From: Mauremys mutica
Taxonomy: Eukaryota; Chordata; Testudines; Geoemydidae
Direction: 5' to 3'
Assembly: GCF_020497125.1 (NCBI RefSeq)
Contig: NC_059075.1
Location: 33,826,003-33,890,002 of the forward strand
Length of the DNA stretch: 64,000 nucleotides
Shown here: positions 23,546-35,600 of the stretch, one piece after another
Position numbering within the stretch: position 1 is the stretch's first letter
Layout: every line of letters starts with the position of its first letter
Translations under genes and position numbers: made by a program
The notes under the pieces: model-generated
Databases searched by the model: none
Told to the model about the DNA's origin: nothing
What the model saw: the letters and a program-made list of their open reading frames with translations, nothing else

Positions 23546-24499
23546 CATCCATCAGTGAGACATCAAATAGCTCAGCTGAGATGGTTTTTATTAAGTCATA
23601 TTGTTCTAACCAAAGACAGCTTAGCACAAATACAGAAAGGGGGAGGTCAAGATTACTCTAATTTACTCTTCCGGGGATGCAACTTGCAGTGGTCACTGTT
23701 CCAAATTGGTCATAATTTCATGTTTTATATTTGGTTTTTATACTCTACATTTACTTTTTTCTATAATGTGCGGTTAGCTACACACCGAGCATCATCCAAT
23801 CACCATCTAATGTCATCCTTGCATTCAACAGTCTAGAGTCTAGACAGCACTGGTTCCATTATGCCTAATACGCTCCAAGTTTCCAACTTATAAAATATCA
23901 TAACACCTGTGGCCTATTCAGCAACCACACTGTATTGTGTGGCTAGCTGTGTAACACCTTTTTACCAATTGTTTCATTTTGCCCTTTGCAGTTGGAACAC
24001 CGTGTGCATCTGCAAGACTTATTCCTTTCTTGTGGTTTTATAGTCGAGCCAATCACAAGCACAAAACCAAAACTTAAACTGCTGTAAATATCAGTTATGC
24101 CATAGATCCCCTTTATTTCTTTTAGGCCGGGGTAGCTTCTGCATAAGTTTAATATGCTCAAAGTCAAATATATCTTTTGTTTCTCTTGACACAGCCATGA
24201 GGGATGCTGGGAGCGCTCCATATGGCAACATTCCTTTCAAATGACATGTAAAAACCTAATGGCTAGTTTCTGTTACTAAAGATCCCATGTCACCTTTCTG
24301 GATAAATGAGGGTGTAAATCTTAATTTCCCAGCTAAATTCCAGTTTGAGTAATTGTGTGGTAATTGTAAATGGAATTTGCTGTTTCAAGTGGGTATGGCA
24401 TTTTTCACTTTCCTAAACTGTTTTGTAGTGCTGCTGTGTATTGTTAAACTATCTCTCCATTTCATTCCAGAGGTGATTGTATTTTAGTAAAACTCAGCA

Positions 24500-24705
24500 T
24501 TTTTACAGCCCTTTATATACTGAAAGTACCATGCTGGCACTAATTCTCACAACATCCTTGTGAGGTATAAGAGTAAGCATTATTATTCCCATTTTACAGA
24601 TGGGAAACTGAGACTAAAAGGTGAAATGACTTGCCCCAAAATATAGGGAGGTTGCAGCAGAGCTGGGATTAGAATTCAAGACTTTGACTCCCCACATGTT
24701 CATGC
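24500..24705 (-). repeat. MIR SINE
   Basis: cattattattcccattttac, agatgggaaactgagactaa, atgacttgcccca and gctgggattagaattcaag match the reverse of MIR in order. Confidence 0.75.
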
Positions 24706-25222
24706 CAACAAATCCTTGGGATGTGGGGGGAAAGTAGAGAGGGGATTAGTGACAGAAAAACTGCTTTCCTTCTGATTCCTGTGTGTAAGCTGGTTTCATG
24801 TGTTAGCTCAGTATTAAACTTACGTGTGAAGAGAACTACATTCAGTAGGTTTCTGTAGTATGTTGGTCATTCTACAGGTTGAGGATCCATCCCCAAAGTA
24901 ATGCTTAAGCAAGTACCGGTTTTAGGACAATTTGATTTTTAGTAGACAGCAATTGCTGTAAATTATTCTGTACCCACAAATTGTTCTTCTGCTGGGAGAG
25001 AATTGTAACCCATTGTCTAGTTAATGGTGTAATCACGCTGGTATGTTCAAATTGTATGTAGTCAGACACTTCACAATACTGCTTCCCCCCTAGATGCTGT
25101 AAACATCTAAGTGTAGTCCTCAATTTGAAGAGGCTAAGGTACTTGGAGGGTAAAGTCAGCCTTGGTTTAGCACCAGAGGCTATATTTTTGTCATCTAGTT
25201 TCATTTCATTTGTGACTTAAAC

Positions 25223-25624
25223 CAGTGGTTCTCAACCAGGGGTACGGGTACCCCGGGGGTACGCAGAGGTCTTCCAGGGTATACAGTACATCAGTTCATC
25301 TAGATATTTGTCTAGTTTTCCAGCAGGCTACATAAAAATCACTAGCAAAGTTACAAACTAAAATTTCATACAGACAATGACTTATTTATATTGCTCTATA
25401 TACTATACACTGAAATGTAAGTACAACATTTATATTCCATTTGATTTATTTTATAATTGTATGGTAAAAATGAGAGAGTCAGCAATTTTTGAGTAGTAGT
25501 GTACTGTGACACTTTTTGTATTTTTATAAGCAAGTATTTTTTAAGTGAGGTGAAACTTGTGGTATGCAAGACAAATCAGATTCCTGAAAGGGGTACACTA
25601 GTCTGGAAAGGTTAAGAGACACTG
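25223..25624. mobile_element. hAT MITE, 402 bp
   Basis: It starts CAGTGGTTCTCAACCAGG and ends GGTTAAGAGACACTG, whose reverse complement is CAGTGTCTCTTAACC, a good inverted match. The interior is AT-rich. One base after its right end a Harbinger-like element begins, so the 8-bp target duplication cannot be verified. Confidence 0.8.
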
Positions 25625-25625
25625 A

Positions 25626-27760
25626 GGCCTGGTCTACACTAGGCGTTTAAACCGGTTTTAGGAGCGTAAAACCGATTTAACGCCACACCCGTCCACACTG
25701 AGAGGCCCTTTATATCGGTATAAAGGGCTCTTTAAACCGGTTTCTGTACTCCTCCCTAACGAGAGGAGTAGCGCTAATATCGGTATTACCATATTGGATT
25801 AGGGTTAGTGTGGCCGCAGATCGACGGTATTGGCCTCCGGGCGGTATCCCACAGTGCACCACTGACCGCTCTGGACAGCAATCTGAACTCGGATGCAGTG
25901 TCCAGGTAGACAGGAAAAGCCCCGCGAACTTTTGAATATTTCCTGTTTGCCCAGCGTGGAGCTCCGATCAGCACGGATGGTGATGCAGTTAAAAATCAAA
26001 ATAAAGAAAGAGCTCCCGCATGGACCATGCGGATGTGATCGCTGTAAGGGCAGGCAAATCTGTTCTATCAGCGCTCCGTTACAGAAGACGAAATTCAAAA
26101 TCATTTTTTAAAAATCTCCAGACAGACGCCATAGCAGGGGCTCAGCGCACTGCTGCGTGACAAGCGTAACGGAAAGCCAAAGAATCAAATGGACGCTCAT
26201 GGACTGAGGACGCAAGGTATCCCACAGTTCCTGCAGTCTCCGAAAAGTATTTGCATTCTTGGCTGAGCTCCAAATGCTTCTAGAGTCAAACACAGTGTCC
26301 GCAGTGGGTCAGGGCATAGCTCGGCAATCTACGCACCCCCCCACCCACCCCCAGAAGTGAAAGGGAAAACAATCCTCTCTTGACTCTTTTACATGTCACC
26401 CTATCTTTACTGAATGCTGCAGATAGATGCGATGCTGCAGCACTCAACGCCAATATCCTTGCTCCCCCCCCCCGCCATGGGTGGCTGATGGTACAAAACG
26501 ACTGGTACCCGTCCTCATCATCAGCCTATTGGCACATGGGGCAGTGCAAAAGGACTGGTAACCATGCCGACTAGCATCGGTAAGGTCAATCAAGGGCGCC
26601 TGGTCCTAATTTTTCCTGGTAGATGGTACAGTATGGCTGATAACCATCGTCATCATAGCAACAGGGGGCTGAGCTCCATCAGCCCCCACCCTTCATGTGT
26701 AAAGAAAAGATTCAATTGCCCCTGGACTAGCAGAGGGATGCTGGGCTCCTCTCCTCCACACTCCTTACTGTCCTGTCTGGACTATCATAGCAGCTGGAGA
26801 CTGCCTTCCACTCATTTCTCACTAACAAGTCACTGTGTCTTCTTCCTGCATTCTTTATTACTTCATCACACAAGTGGGGGAACAATGCTACGGTAGCCCA
26901 GGAAAGCTGGGGGAAGAACGGAATGAACAGGTGGGGTTGTTGCAGGAGCACCCCCTGTGAATAGCATACAGCTCATAATTTCTGCTGGATCTGACACAGA
27001 GCAGCTGTGCTCTCTGGTTCTATGATACAGTGGTTCTCTAGTACACTTGCCCAAATTCTAGACAGGACTGATTCTATTTTTAGATACCAAAAAGGAGGGA
27101 TTGACTCAGGGAGTCATTCCCAATTTTGGCTTTTGCGCCCCTGGCTAAGAGCAGCCAGGGGCACTTATGACAGCAACAGATGGTGCAGTGCAAAAGGACT
27201 GGTAACCATGATCATCTTTTTACCAATTTATGGATTGGTAGATGGTACAGTACGGCTGGTAACCATCTCTGCTGTCATGCAAAAGCAAAAGCATGCTGCT
27301 GTGTAGCGCTGCTGAATCGCCTCTGTCAGCGGCATCTAGTACACATACAGTGACAGTCACAAAAGGCAAAACAGGCTCCATGATTGCCATGCTATGGCAT
27401 CTGCCAGGGCAATCCAGGGAAAAAAGCCATGAAATGCTTGTCTGCCGTTGCTTTCCCAGAGGAAGGAGTGACTGACGACATTTACCCAGAACCACCCGCG
27501 ACAATGATTTTTGCCCCATCAGGCACTGGGATCTCAACCCGGAAATTCCAAGGGGCGGGGGAGGCTGCGGGAACTATGGGATAGCTACAGAATAGCTATC
27601 CACAGTGCAACGCTCCAGAAGTCGATGCTAGCCTCGGACCGTGGACGCACACCACCGATTTAATGTGTTTAGTGTGGCCGCGTGCACTCGATTTTATACA
27701 ATCTGTTTTACAAAACCGGTTTATGCAAATTCGGAATAGTCCCGTAGTGTAGACGTACCC
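25626..27760 (+). mobile_element. PIF/Harbinger-like transposon, copy 2
   Basis: It starts GGCCTGGTCTACACTAGGCG and ends CCGTAGTGTAGACGTACCC. It is flanked by tga (25623-25625) and taa (27761-27763), a possible mutated TWA duplication. The Myb/SANT region on + (about 25990-26180) is more damaged than in copy 1. The minus strand at 27054-26866 retains GGAPATTPPV. Length, order of blocks and the GGT...ACC units agree with copy 1. Confidence 0.78.
26485..27272 (+). repeat. Array of dispersed GGT...ACC units in Harbinger copy 2
   Basis: Five units occur at 26485-26522, 26537-26569, 26619-26658, 27174-27216 and 27239-27272, for example gatggtacagtatggctgat followed by aaccatcgtcatcat. Confidence 0.72.
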
Positions 27761-28904
27761 TAAAAAGCCAATGAGGTCTCAAAGTGATTATGGAGTAATG
27801 ATAGTGGCACCACAGTTAAGGTTGCAGCAGAGGTTCTGTTTAAAATGAATCTAGCATCTAAAACCCATATGGTATCCTATATATATATAATCAGATCAGT
27901 TTGACAAGTAGCATGCCAGTTCAAAGGCCTAGGTAGCCCTATTCTGAGGGCTTAAGCAGAACTTAAGTGACACATAGGCCTTGTGCTGACTCTCTGCGTG
28001 GTGGTGAATTTCACACTTCACGAACAGTAAATGTCTGGCACAGAATATTGGATGAAGCATGTTTCCTGCTAAAATCTTTAAAACTCTCAGGATTCATGAA
28101 CATTTTCACAAAAACCCGGTGCCTTTCTGAGTACTTATGAATCATATGGTCCCACAAATCATAGTAAATCAAACTCAGCCTTTTGATTTGTCAAGATGTT
28201 TGAAAATAAATGTTTTACTATTCTACCAGGTCTAGTTCTAACCACTTCGGGTCGCTAATGACTCCATAATAATAATTCATAATAATTCATAATTAATTAT
28301 GTAAAAATAGGATGCTAATTCCAGTGTTCCGACAAAACTCAATTTTGTGTGATCTGCATTCTGCCGATTTAAAATCCCTGTTGGTGTTCTAATTGGATAA
28401 ACTCTTCTCCACTTTTTTCCTAAATTGTTGCATCAGCTGGTGTGTCCTTAGAAGTAATGGGTGAAATGATCTCTGTGAATAATTTGTAAGAATATGTGAA
28501 ATGCTGATGGATCCTTTGAGGGAAGGTGTCCCTTCAGTTTGAGATTATCATTACAATGTAACAAGGTTCTTCTGTGTATCTTGGACATAATACTTTACAA
28601 AATTATATGTGCAGATACATAAAGATCCCAGCTATGCTTTCAATTAGAGATTTAATGAGGTTTGGAAGGATTAGATTTGTATTGGTAAATGTTGATAAAC
28701 ATTGATTTCACCATAGATACACAATCTGATGAAAATTAGAATTTTACAGATAGGTAAAGTTTTTAAAAAATGCAGTTTGAGAACTTAACATTTGATTTAA
28801 AGATATTTACTCTGTATATTTTGACATATGATGTTGACAACTTGTGTTTTAAAGGACTTTTTGAATGTCTATGTCTATTGTCATGAAATAATTATTTCCT
28901 GTAA

Positions 28905-29669
28905 CTGTGAAAATGTTTTTGGATGTTTTTCTACATTTTCAAATATATTGACTTCAGTTACAATGCAGAATACAAAGAGTACAGTGCTCATTTTATATTA
29001 TAATTTTATTAGAAATATTTGTACTGTAAGAAAGATAAACAAAAGAAATAGTATTTTTCAATTCACCTCATATAAGTCCACTCAGTCCTACTTCTTGTTC
29101 AGCCAATCACTAAGACAAACAAGTTTGTGTACATTTACAGGAGATGAAGCTGCCCACTTCTTATTTACAATGTCACCTGAAAGTGAGAACAGGCATCCAC
29201 AAGGCACAGTTGCAGGTTGGTGTTGCAAGGTATTCACGTGCCAGATAGGATAAACATTTGTATGCCTCTTCATGCTTCGACTTGTAGGCTCTAAAGTTTT
29301 ACATTGCTTTGTTTTTAAGCGCAGTTATATAAAGAAATATCTACATTTGTAAATTGCATTTTCAAGGTAAAGAGATTTCACTATAGTACTTGTATGAGGT
29401 GAATTGTAAAATACTATTTCTTTTATTTATCTTTTTTACAATGCAAATATTTGTAATAAAAATATAAAGTGAGCACTGTATATTCTGTATTCTGCATTGT
29501 AATTTAAATCAATATATTTGAAAATATAGAAAAATACCCAAAATATTTATAATTAATTTAAATTGGTATTCTATTCTTCAACAGTGCGATTAAAACTGCG
29601 ATTAACTGCAAGTATTTTTTAACCTTGCAATTAATTGCAATTATTTTTTAATAGTTTGATAGCCCCCCC
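28905..29669. mobile_element. Palindromic hAT element, copy C (internally deleted)
   Basis: The left arm (to about 29280) encodes on the minus strand the hAT dimerisation domain (VPCGCLFSLSGDIVNKKW, then VCLSDWLNKK, 29273-29088). The right arm (29281-29669) is an inverted copy of the outer part of the left arm. The loop and most transposase code seen in copies A and B are missing. The left terminus is not clear, and the right end runs into a microsatellite. Confidence 0.75.
29088..29273 (-). pseudogene. hAT transposase C-terminal dimerisation domain (copy C)
   Basis: The frame contains VPCGCLFSLSGDIVNKK and SPVNVHKLVCLSDWLNKK, the hAT C-terminal dimerisation motif (usual core ERLFS..G.I.....L.P..V). 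The conserved Glu-Arg is replaced by Gly-Cys, so the copy is decayed. Confidence 0.8.
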
Positions 29670-29701
<32 letters not shown>

Positions 29702-29786
29702 ATGTATGTGTATATGTATATGTATGTGTATATATATAGATATATATATATATTTATTTATATATATATATCATATACACATACAA
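29667..29786. repeat. (GT)n/(AT)n compound microsatellite next to exon
   Basis: gt repeats change into tatg and then ta repeats. It ends about 35 bp before the KCNK10 exon acceptor. Confidence 0.95.
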
Positions 29787-29820
29787 ACCTATTTTTAACA
29801 TCCTTTGGTTTGCATTTCAG

Positions 29821-30143
29821 TGGCTGTTCCCTCAGCCATGCCAGCTTGTGAGCCCAAGACTAACGGGCACCATCCAGCTCCACGACTCTCTGTTTCTTCC
29901 CGGACCACTGTGGTCGCCACCATGGAAACCACCTCCCAGGGCTCGCAGACAGTCATGAAGTGGAAAACAGTGGTGGCCATCTTCGTTGTGGTTGTAGCTT
30001 ACCTGGTAACTGGAGGTCTTGTCTTCCGTGCCCTGGAGCAGCCTTTTGAAAGCAGCCAGAAAAATACAATAGCCTCAGAGAAGGCAGATTTCCTTCGGGA
30101 GCATGTTTGTGTGACCCCAATGGAGCTGGAGACTCTGATTCAG
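29821..30143 (+). CDS. KCNK10: KCNK10 (TREK-2) coding exon: N-terminal tail, TM1, start of cap
   Basis: This internal exon encodes about 108 residues of a two-pore-domain K+ channel of the plasma membrane. It follows a polypyrimidine tract and 'tttcag' and ends 'attcag|gtgag'. It enters in phase 1 and leaves in phase 0. Residues 1-46 are a Ser/Thr/Pro-rich cytosolic tail. Residues about 47-72 form TM1 ([20 protein letters not shown]). The start of the extracellular cap follows, with [10 protein letters not shown] and a Cys at about 97 (HVCV), the position that forms the inter-subunit disulfide in TREK channels. [16 protein letters not shown] and the cap match TREK-2 as I know it, not TREK-1 (KCNK2), which differs clearly here. 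The frame stays open upstream to a TTG codon but no coding start is needed, because this is not the first exon. KCNK10 is known to be polymodal (stretch, lipids, pH, heat). Confidence is high for the family and good for the paralogue. Confidence 0.96.
29916..29925 (+). promoter_or_regulatory. KCNK10: Perfect Kozak site at an internal KCNK10 Met codon
   Basis: The 10 bases gccaccatgg surround the ATG at 29922-29924, which is in the KCNK10 frame ([11 protein letters not shown], exon residue 35). This is the full vertebrate Kozak consensus. A second in-frame Met lies 11 codons later (QTVMKWK), just before TM1. TREK-1 and TREK-2 are known to use alternative translation initiation, which yields channels without the N-terminal tail. 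That this site works in this animal is inference. Confidence 0.6.
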
Positions 30144-32190
30144 GTGAGATGTGAGGGAGACAGCAACTCATGGTGGAGGAGGAAATATATATAATTTTTT
30201 TTGAGCCTCTTCCTGGAAGTTCTGAGAAATGAGCTTAGTATTTCATTGCTAAGTCCAAACCACAGGGTGACTGGATGGCTCAGGGGGATTGGCAATGTGG
30301 TAGGGAGCCTTCCAGCTTGAAGTCTCTGGTTTGAATCTAACCCAAATGGCTAGTGACAGAAGTTATCACCTGGGAGCTGTTTGGTGGCTTGTGTGAAATG
30401 AATTGGTCTCGTTCTAGGTTCCACTCAAGAAGTGTCGGTATTGCCAACGTTCACCATCCCAACTAGCAGCCTCAACAGAGGGGTCAAAGACCAAATGGGT
30501 ATATGGACTTGATAATCCTCTTTCTGTTCTTTAGGTGGTGCCTCCCAGTCAAGATATTGTGAAAAGGTCTGCAGTGCTGCTGGCTGTGTGGTACATGTTC
30601 CTGTTTGCAGTGCTTCTAATTTGGCAGCTTTCACCATTGCTGAATTCACATTAAAGCATTTAGGAGTTGGCTTCATTTATTTGTTGTTAGGCCTGTGCAC
30701 ACTAATGTAAGAACATTTCCTGCTGGCTTGACTGACAAAGCTGGGCTTCATTAATAAGATGGCCATTCATTTAATAAATGAATCCTACACAAAAAGTCCA
30801 GAATTCTTGTAGTGAAAATCTGTTTTGATGAGGAAGATTAGAATTTCACTTCAGAAGAGTGACAACACTTGCTCTATTCTACAGGAGTGTCAAGGGGGCT
30901 ATATTCAGTGCTGGTGTGGATCATCTGAAGTCAGTGAAGATACACTAGGGTTGAATTTGGCCTGATGTGTTTAACATTTCAGTCTGAGAATGTTCTATCC
31001 CCATTTACTGGGAGCAGCTCAAATTGCAGCACTGAACCTCAATATTGAGGTACATGAGTGAGCTTTATTGATGAGGTCTGCAGTGCATAAGTATTCACAC
31101 ACTAAATCATAGTTCCCAACATTTCAAGTGGCTGAAGTGGGACACAGCGCCACTCATGTCTGGCCCCTCTCCCGCTCCATAGACAGAGGTGTATATGGAC
31201 CAGATTTGATTGGCATTGCAATCTAGCACACTTTGTTGCGGTGCCACACAATTTGGCCCGTGGGCTCTCCATTTGCATCTATGGAGGGGCAGATGGGCCA
31301 GTCCTGAGTGTTGCTGCAATCCCATGTGCCAGGTCATAATGCCACTTGATTTGGGGGCCCTCTCAAACAGAGAGCCTGGAGATTCCAACCTCCCACCCCA
31401 GGTGACCCTGAATGCAGAAATGTTTGCTTCAACTGAGGCAGGAGGTTTTGACGGTCAAAATGGGAGAGTACTGCAAAACCTGGGACTGTTGTGAGGTCTG
31501 CTAAAGTCCTTTCCTAACATTCATTAGGCTCAGTGCAAAACCTCTGATGAATTTCATGGAGAACAGCCTCTTTTTAGTTGTTCAAAGTTCTGACCTGGAG
31601 TCTGGAGAGGATGTCCCCAAAACATTGTAGATGGAAGTCCAGATCTTTTCTCGAATGCAGTGCGAAATGTTTGCAAGCAAACTTGAAACTATTTTATACT
31701 CACCTGGACTGGAGTTTTGTGACAGGTTCAGAACTGAAGTAAGAGGCTTGCTTAGGTTCACAAAACTTTTGCATGAAGCTGGACCCAATTCCTCCTGCCT
31801 GGTCAAACTGTTGAGAATCTCACAACTCTATAGTTCACAAGAGGAAACTATACTTATTTTAATTAGGATTGCCAAGTGAATAAAAAAAATAATCAAGATT
31901 AATTGTGCTGTTAAACAACAATAGAATACCATTAAATATTTTTGGATGTTTACTACATTTTCACATATATTAATTTCAGTTACAACACAGAATACAAAGT
32001 GTACAGTGCTCACTTTATATTTTTTATTACAAATATTTGCACTGTAAAAAAATTCACCTCATACAAGTACTGTAGTGCAATCTCTTTATCTTGAAAGTTG
32101 ACTTACAAATGTAGAATTAGGTAAACAAAAAAAAACTGCATTCAAAAATAAAACAGTGCAAAACTTTAGAGCCTACATGTCCACTCAGTC

Positions 32191-32373
32191 CTACTTCTTG
32201 TTCAGCCAGTCACTCAGAAAAATAAAGGTTTGGTTACAATTTGCAGGAGATAATGCTGTCTGCTGCTTATTTACAATGCCACCTGAAAGTGAGAACAGGC
32301 GTTCACATGGCACTGTCGTAGCTGGTGTTACAAGATATTTACATGCCAGATGCACTAAAGCAGGGGTCGGCAA
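32191..32373 (-). pseudogene. hAT transposase C-terminal dimerisation domain (copy B)
   Basis: The frame contains ATTVPCERLFSLSGGIVNK, ALSPANCNQTF and LSDWLNKK. The core CERLFSLSG is intact here. It is the clearest proof that these palindromes are hAT elements. Confidence 0.88.
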
Positions 32374-32694
32374 CCTCTGGCACGCGGCTCGCCCCGGTAA
32401 GCACCCTGGTGGGCCGGGCCAGTTTGTTTACCTGCCATGTCGGCAGGTTCGGCTGATCACGGCTCCCACTGGACGTGGTTCACCGTCCCAGGCCAACAGG
32501 GGCGGCGGGAAGCTGCGGCCAGCACATCCCTTGCTCGCACCACTTCATACCGTCCCCATTGGCCTGGGACAGTGAACCATGGCCAGTGGGAGTCATGATT
32601 GGCTGAACCTGCCAATGCAGCAGGTAAACAAAGTGGCCCGGCCCCCCAGGGTGCTTACTCTGGCAAGCCGCGTGCCAGAGGTTGCTGACCCCTG
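32361..32694. mobile_element. hAT MITE nested in copy B, 334 bp
   Basis: It starts CAGGGGTCGGCAACCTC and ends GAGGTTGCTGACCCCTG, near-perfect inverted termini. The perfect 8-bp target duplication is cactaaag at 32353-32360 and 32695-32702. The whole element is palindromic: tttgtttacctgc on the left, gcaggtaaacaaa on the right. Confidence 0.95.
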
Positions 32695-35600
32695 CACTAA
32701 AGATTCATACGTCCCTTCATGCTTCAGCCACCATTCCAGAGGACGTGCTTCCATGCTGCTGATGGGTTCTGTTTGATAATGATCCAAAGCAGTGCAGACT
32801 GATGCATGTTCATTTTCATCATCTGAGTCAGATGCCACCAGCAGAAGGTTGATTTTCTTTTTTGGTGGTTTGGATTTTGCAGTTTCTGCATCAGAGTGTT
32901 GCTCTTTTAAAACTTCTGAAAGCATGCTCCACACCTCGTCCCTCTCAGATTTTTGGAAGGCACTTCAGATTCTTAAACCTTGGGTCGAGTGCTGTAGCTA
33001 TTTTTAGAAATCTCACATTGGTACCTTCTTTGCGTTTTGTCAAATCTGCTGTGAAAGTGTTTTTAAAACAAACATGCTGGGTCACCATCAGAGACTACTA
33101 TAACATGATATATATATGCAGAATGTGGGTAAAACAGAGCAGGAGACATACAATTCTCTCCACAAGGAGTACAGTCACAAATCTAATTGACACATTGTTT
33201 TTTTAACATGCATAATCATCATGGAAGCATGTCCTCTGGAATGGTGGCCGAAGCATGGAAGGGGCATACGAATGTTTAGTGCATCTGGCATGTAAATACC
33301 TTGCAAAGCCAGATACAAAAGTGCCATGCAACGCCTGTTCTCACTTTTAGGTGACATTGTGAATAAGAAGCAGGGCAGCATTATCGCCTGCAAATTGTAA
33401 CCAAACCTTTGTTTGTCTTAGTGATTGGCAGAATAAGAAGTAGGACTGAGTGGACTTGTAGGCTCTAAAGTTTTACACTGTTTTGTTTTTTGAGTGCAGT
33501 TACGTACCCCCCCAAAAAATCTGCTTTTGTAAGTTACACTTTCATGATAAAGAGACTGCATTTCAGTACCTGTAGGAGGTAAATTGAAAAATACTATTTC
33601 TTTTGTTTGTCATTTTTACAGTGCATATATTTGTAATAAAAATAATAATATAAAATGAGCACTGTGAACTTTGTATTCTGTGTTGTAATTTAAATCAATA
33701 TTGAAAATGTAGAAAAACATCCAAAAATATTTAATTTTAATTGGTATTCTATTGTTATAAGTGTAAATAATTTTTTTAATCACGATTAATTTTTTTGAAT
33801 TAATTGTAAGAGTTAACTGTGATTAATTGACAGCCCTAATTTTAAGCATATAAATTTTGGCATCTGGCAGTTGCTCATCTTATATATCGCTCTAGAAGAA
33901 TTATGTTATACCCAACTGAGAAAAATGTTGAAATGTATGTATTTTATACCATGAGAGTATTTAAGGCCTATATACATATTACTGATGGGCCTGAACATCA
34001 AATTGCAGATCTGAGTTTGCATCTGGATCTCCCCAAAACTCAGTTCTGGTGTTTTTCTTCATCCCACTGTATGGGAAGGGATTCAGCTATGAAGGTGGAA
34101 TCTGGACTTGAATCTGAACTTTTCCAAGTTGAAAGCTTCTGGTCTGGGATTTTTGCTCTGATCTATTTCTAATACACATCATGAGAGGGCTGCTGAGGTT
34201 AACATTTCCTGCTATTCTTGAGGTGCAATACATAATGGAGCAGTTCTAGGTATGAATATTAAAGCAAGGAATGTGTGTGCCAGAGGTGTGAAAGTCATTC
34301 ATGAAAGATATGCGAAGTTCTTGTTTTTCTAACAAAGACTTTTTGCTGCCTATTAGGAATTCTCTCTCAACAGGATGCTAAAGAGTGCAACACCAGGATA
34401 TTTCTTAATATCACGTAGTCTGAACCAGGTTGCAGTTTTGAAGTGTACACAACATTTTGTCCTTTCTTTTACCTCAAAGGTGGTGGCCTTTAATCTCATA
34501 TCCAGGCAGGTTGTGTCACTGGAAGTCAGATATTCTGAACAAACCTTATCTCTCATGAATTCAGTTTGTCCTCAGGCATTTCACTGGCTAACTGGGAATC
34601 ATTTTTAAATAGTAAAGTAAACAGGTTTAGCAGCTTGACATGCGGAATAGCTTAAGGCCAGCTAGTGTAAAATATTAAAATGTATTTTGTCAATAAAGAA
34701 TAATTTCTATTTGATTCCTATGAGTGACTAGGAATAGGTAAGCATGGCTCACAGCTGTGGTGAAATACAATGATACATCATAAAGCTGCACTTGTAACTG
34801 AGCTCAGTGCAAGAACACAACACAGTGTTTCAGATTATTGTCAAGGGTTTAACATTTTTGCTTTCTACCTTTTATGTTGATTTAAAAAAGTGACATCTCC
34901 CCTAGCTGGCACAATGGATTACTGCATTGCACCAAGTGCTGGCCTATCTGAAAGACCATGAGATTAGAATAATGGCACTGATGGGGTAACCTCCTTGGGT
35001 CTTGGCGGTGTTACATGTTTTCATCGCAAAGCTACACCTAGCGGCGATATTTATTATTAATTCAATGAGACTAACTTACATTGTGTAGATGAATGCATAG
35101 ATCATACTCCCCAGAGTTACAATGAGGACTCAGCTCTGAGCTACTGGAGTACATTCTCATGGAACAGATCCAATAGGGGAATGAAAGGGAGACTTTAACC
35201 ATAGGCCAGGGTCTATGCTCTTTCAAGCTGGAGTAGCCTTCGTTAGTAAGGAGAGACTGTAAAGAGGAGATGAAGCCTGTGATGAGTTTGCGAACTTCTG
35301 ACCTGAGCCCTAGGTCCTATGTCTACTGGAAGGGTCTTGCCTTGAGGAGGCAAAGCATAGAAGGAAGACACATGGTAGCTGTGTGAGTCTAGGAGAACCT
35401 CGGTGTGCTGAAAGGTGCTTTCCATACTGATCCCCTCTTCTGCCTTCCAAAAACATCTGTATGATTGGCACAAATACTACTGGTTTTATTGCGAGTGACC
35501 AGAGATGATCCCAGGCTGTGAAGTTTAGATGTGCAGATGCTCAGAAATGACTGATAAGTGCAGTATAAATGTCTAGATGGAAGGGAATCCAGATCCAAAT

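Larger units (their letters stand above)
1..29820 (+). other. KCNK10: KCNK10 intron upstream of first visible exon (5' part outside window)
   Basis: No exon of KCNK10 or any other gene is recognisable here. The sequence holds repeats listed separately and unclassified AT-rich intron. Stretches in which I see nothing clear are 1-1330, 2840-3670, 5191-6940, 7640-8725, 13460-16965, 17025-18310, 20010-22280, 22760-23130, 23560-24490 and 27761-28900. It is possible that an alternative first exon of KCNK10 lies here unrecognised, but I find no match to the first-exon peptides I know. Confidence 0.6.
31864..33838 (-). mobile_element. Palindromic hAT transposon, copy B, with nested MITE
   Basis: It starts TAGGATTGCCAAG and ends TTGACAGCCCTA. 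The target duplication is attttaat (31856-31863) and attttaag (33839-33846), 7 of 8 matching. The left arm encodes the hAT dimerisation domain on the minus strand (32373-32191). The central part (32934-32760) encodes KKKINLLLVASDSDDENEH and EWWLKHEGTYES on the minus strand. The right arm (about 33210-33838) repeats the C-terminal code on the plus strand. A 334-bp MITE is inserted in the left arm. Confidence 0.9.

Noticed and set aside
23152..23836. Open frames of 122, 147 and 166 aa rich in Pro, Ala and Gly
   Set aside because: They come from the C-rich interior of a MITE; both strands are open because of composition, not coding.
30425..30676. Minus-strand open frame of 83 aa just after the KCNK10 exon
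   Set aside because: No similarity to any family I know and it lies in intron with no promoter or splice signals.
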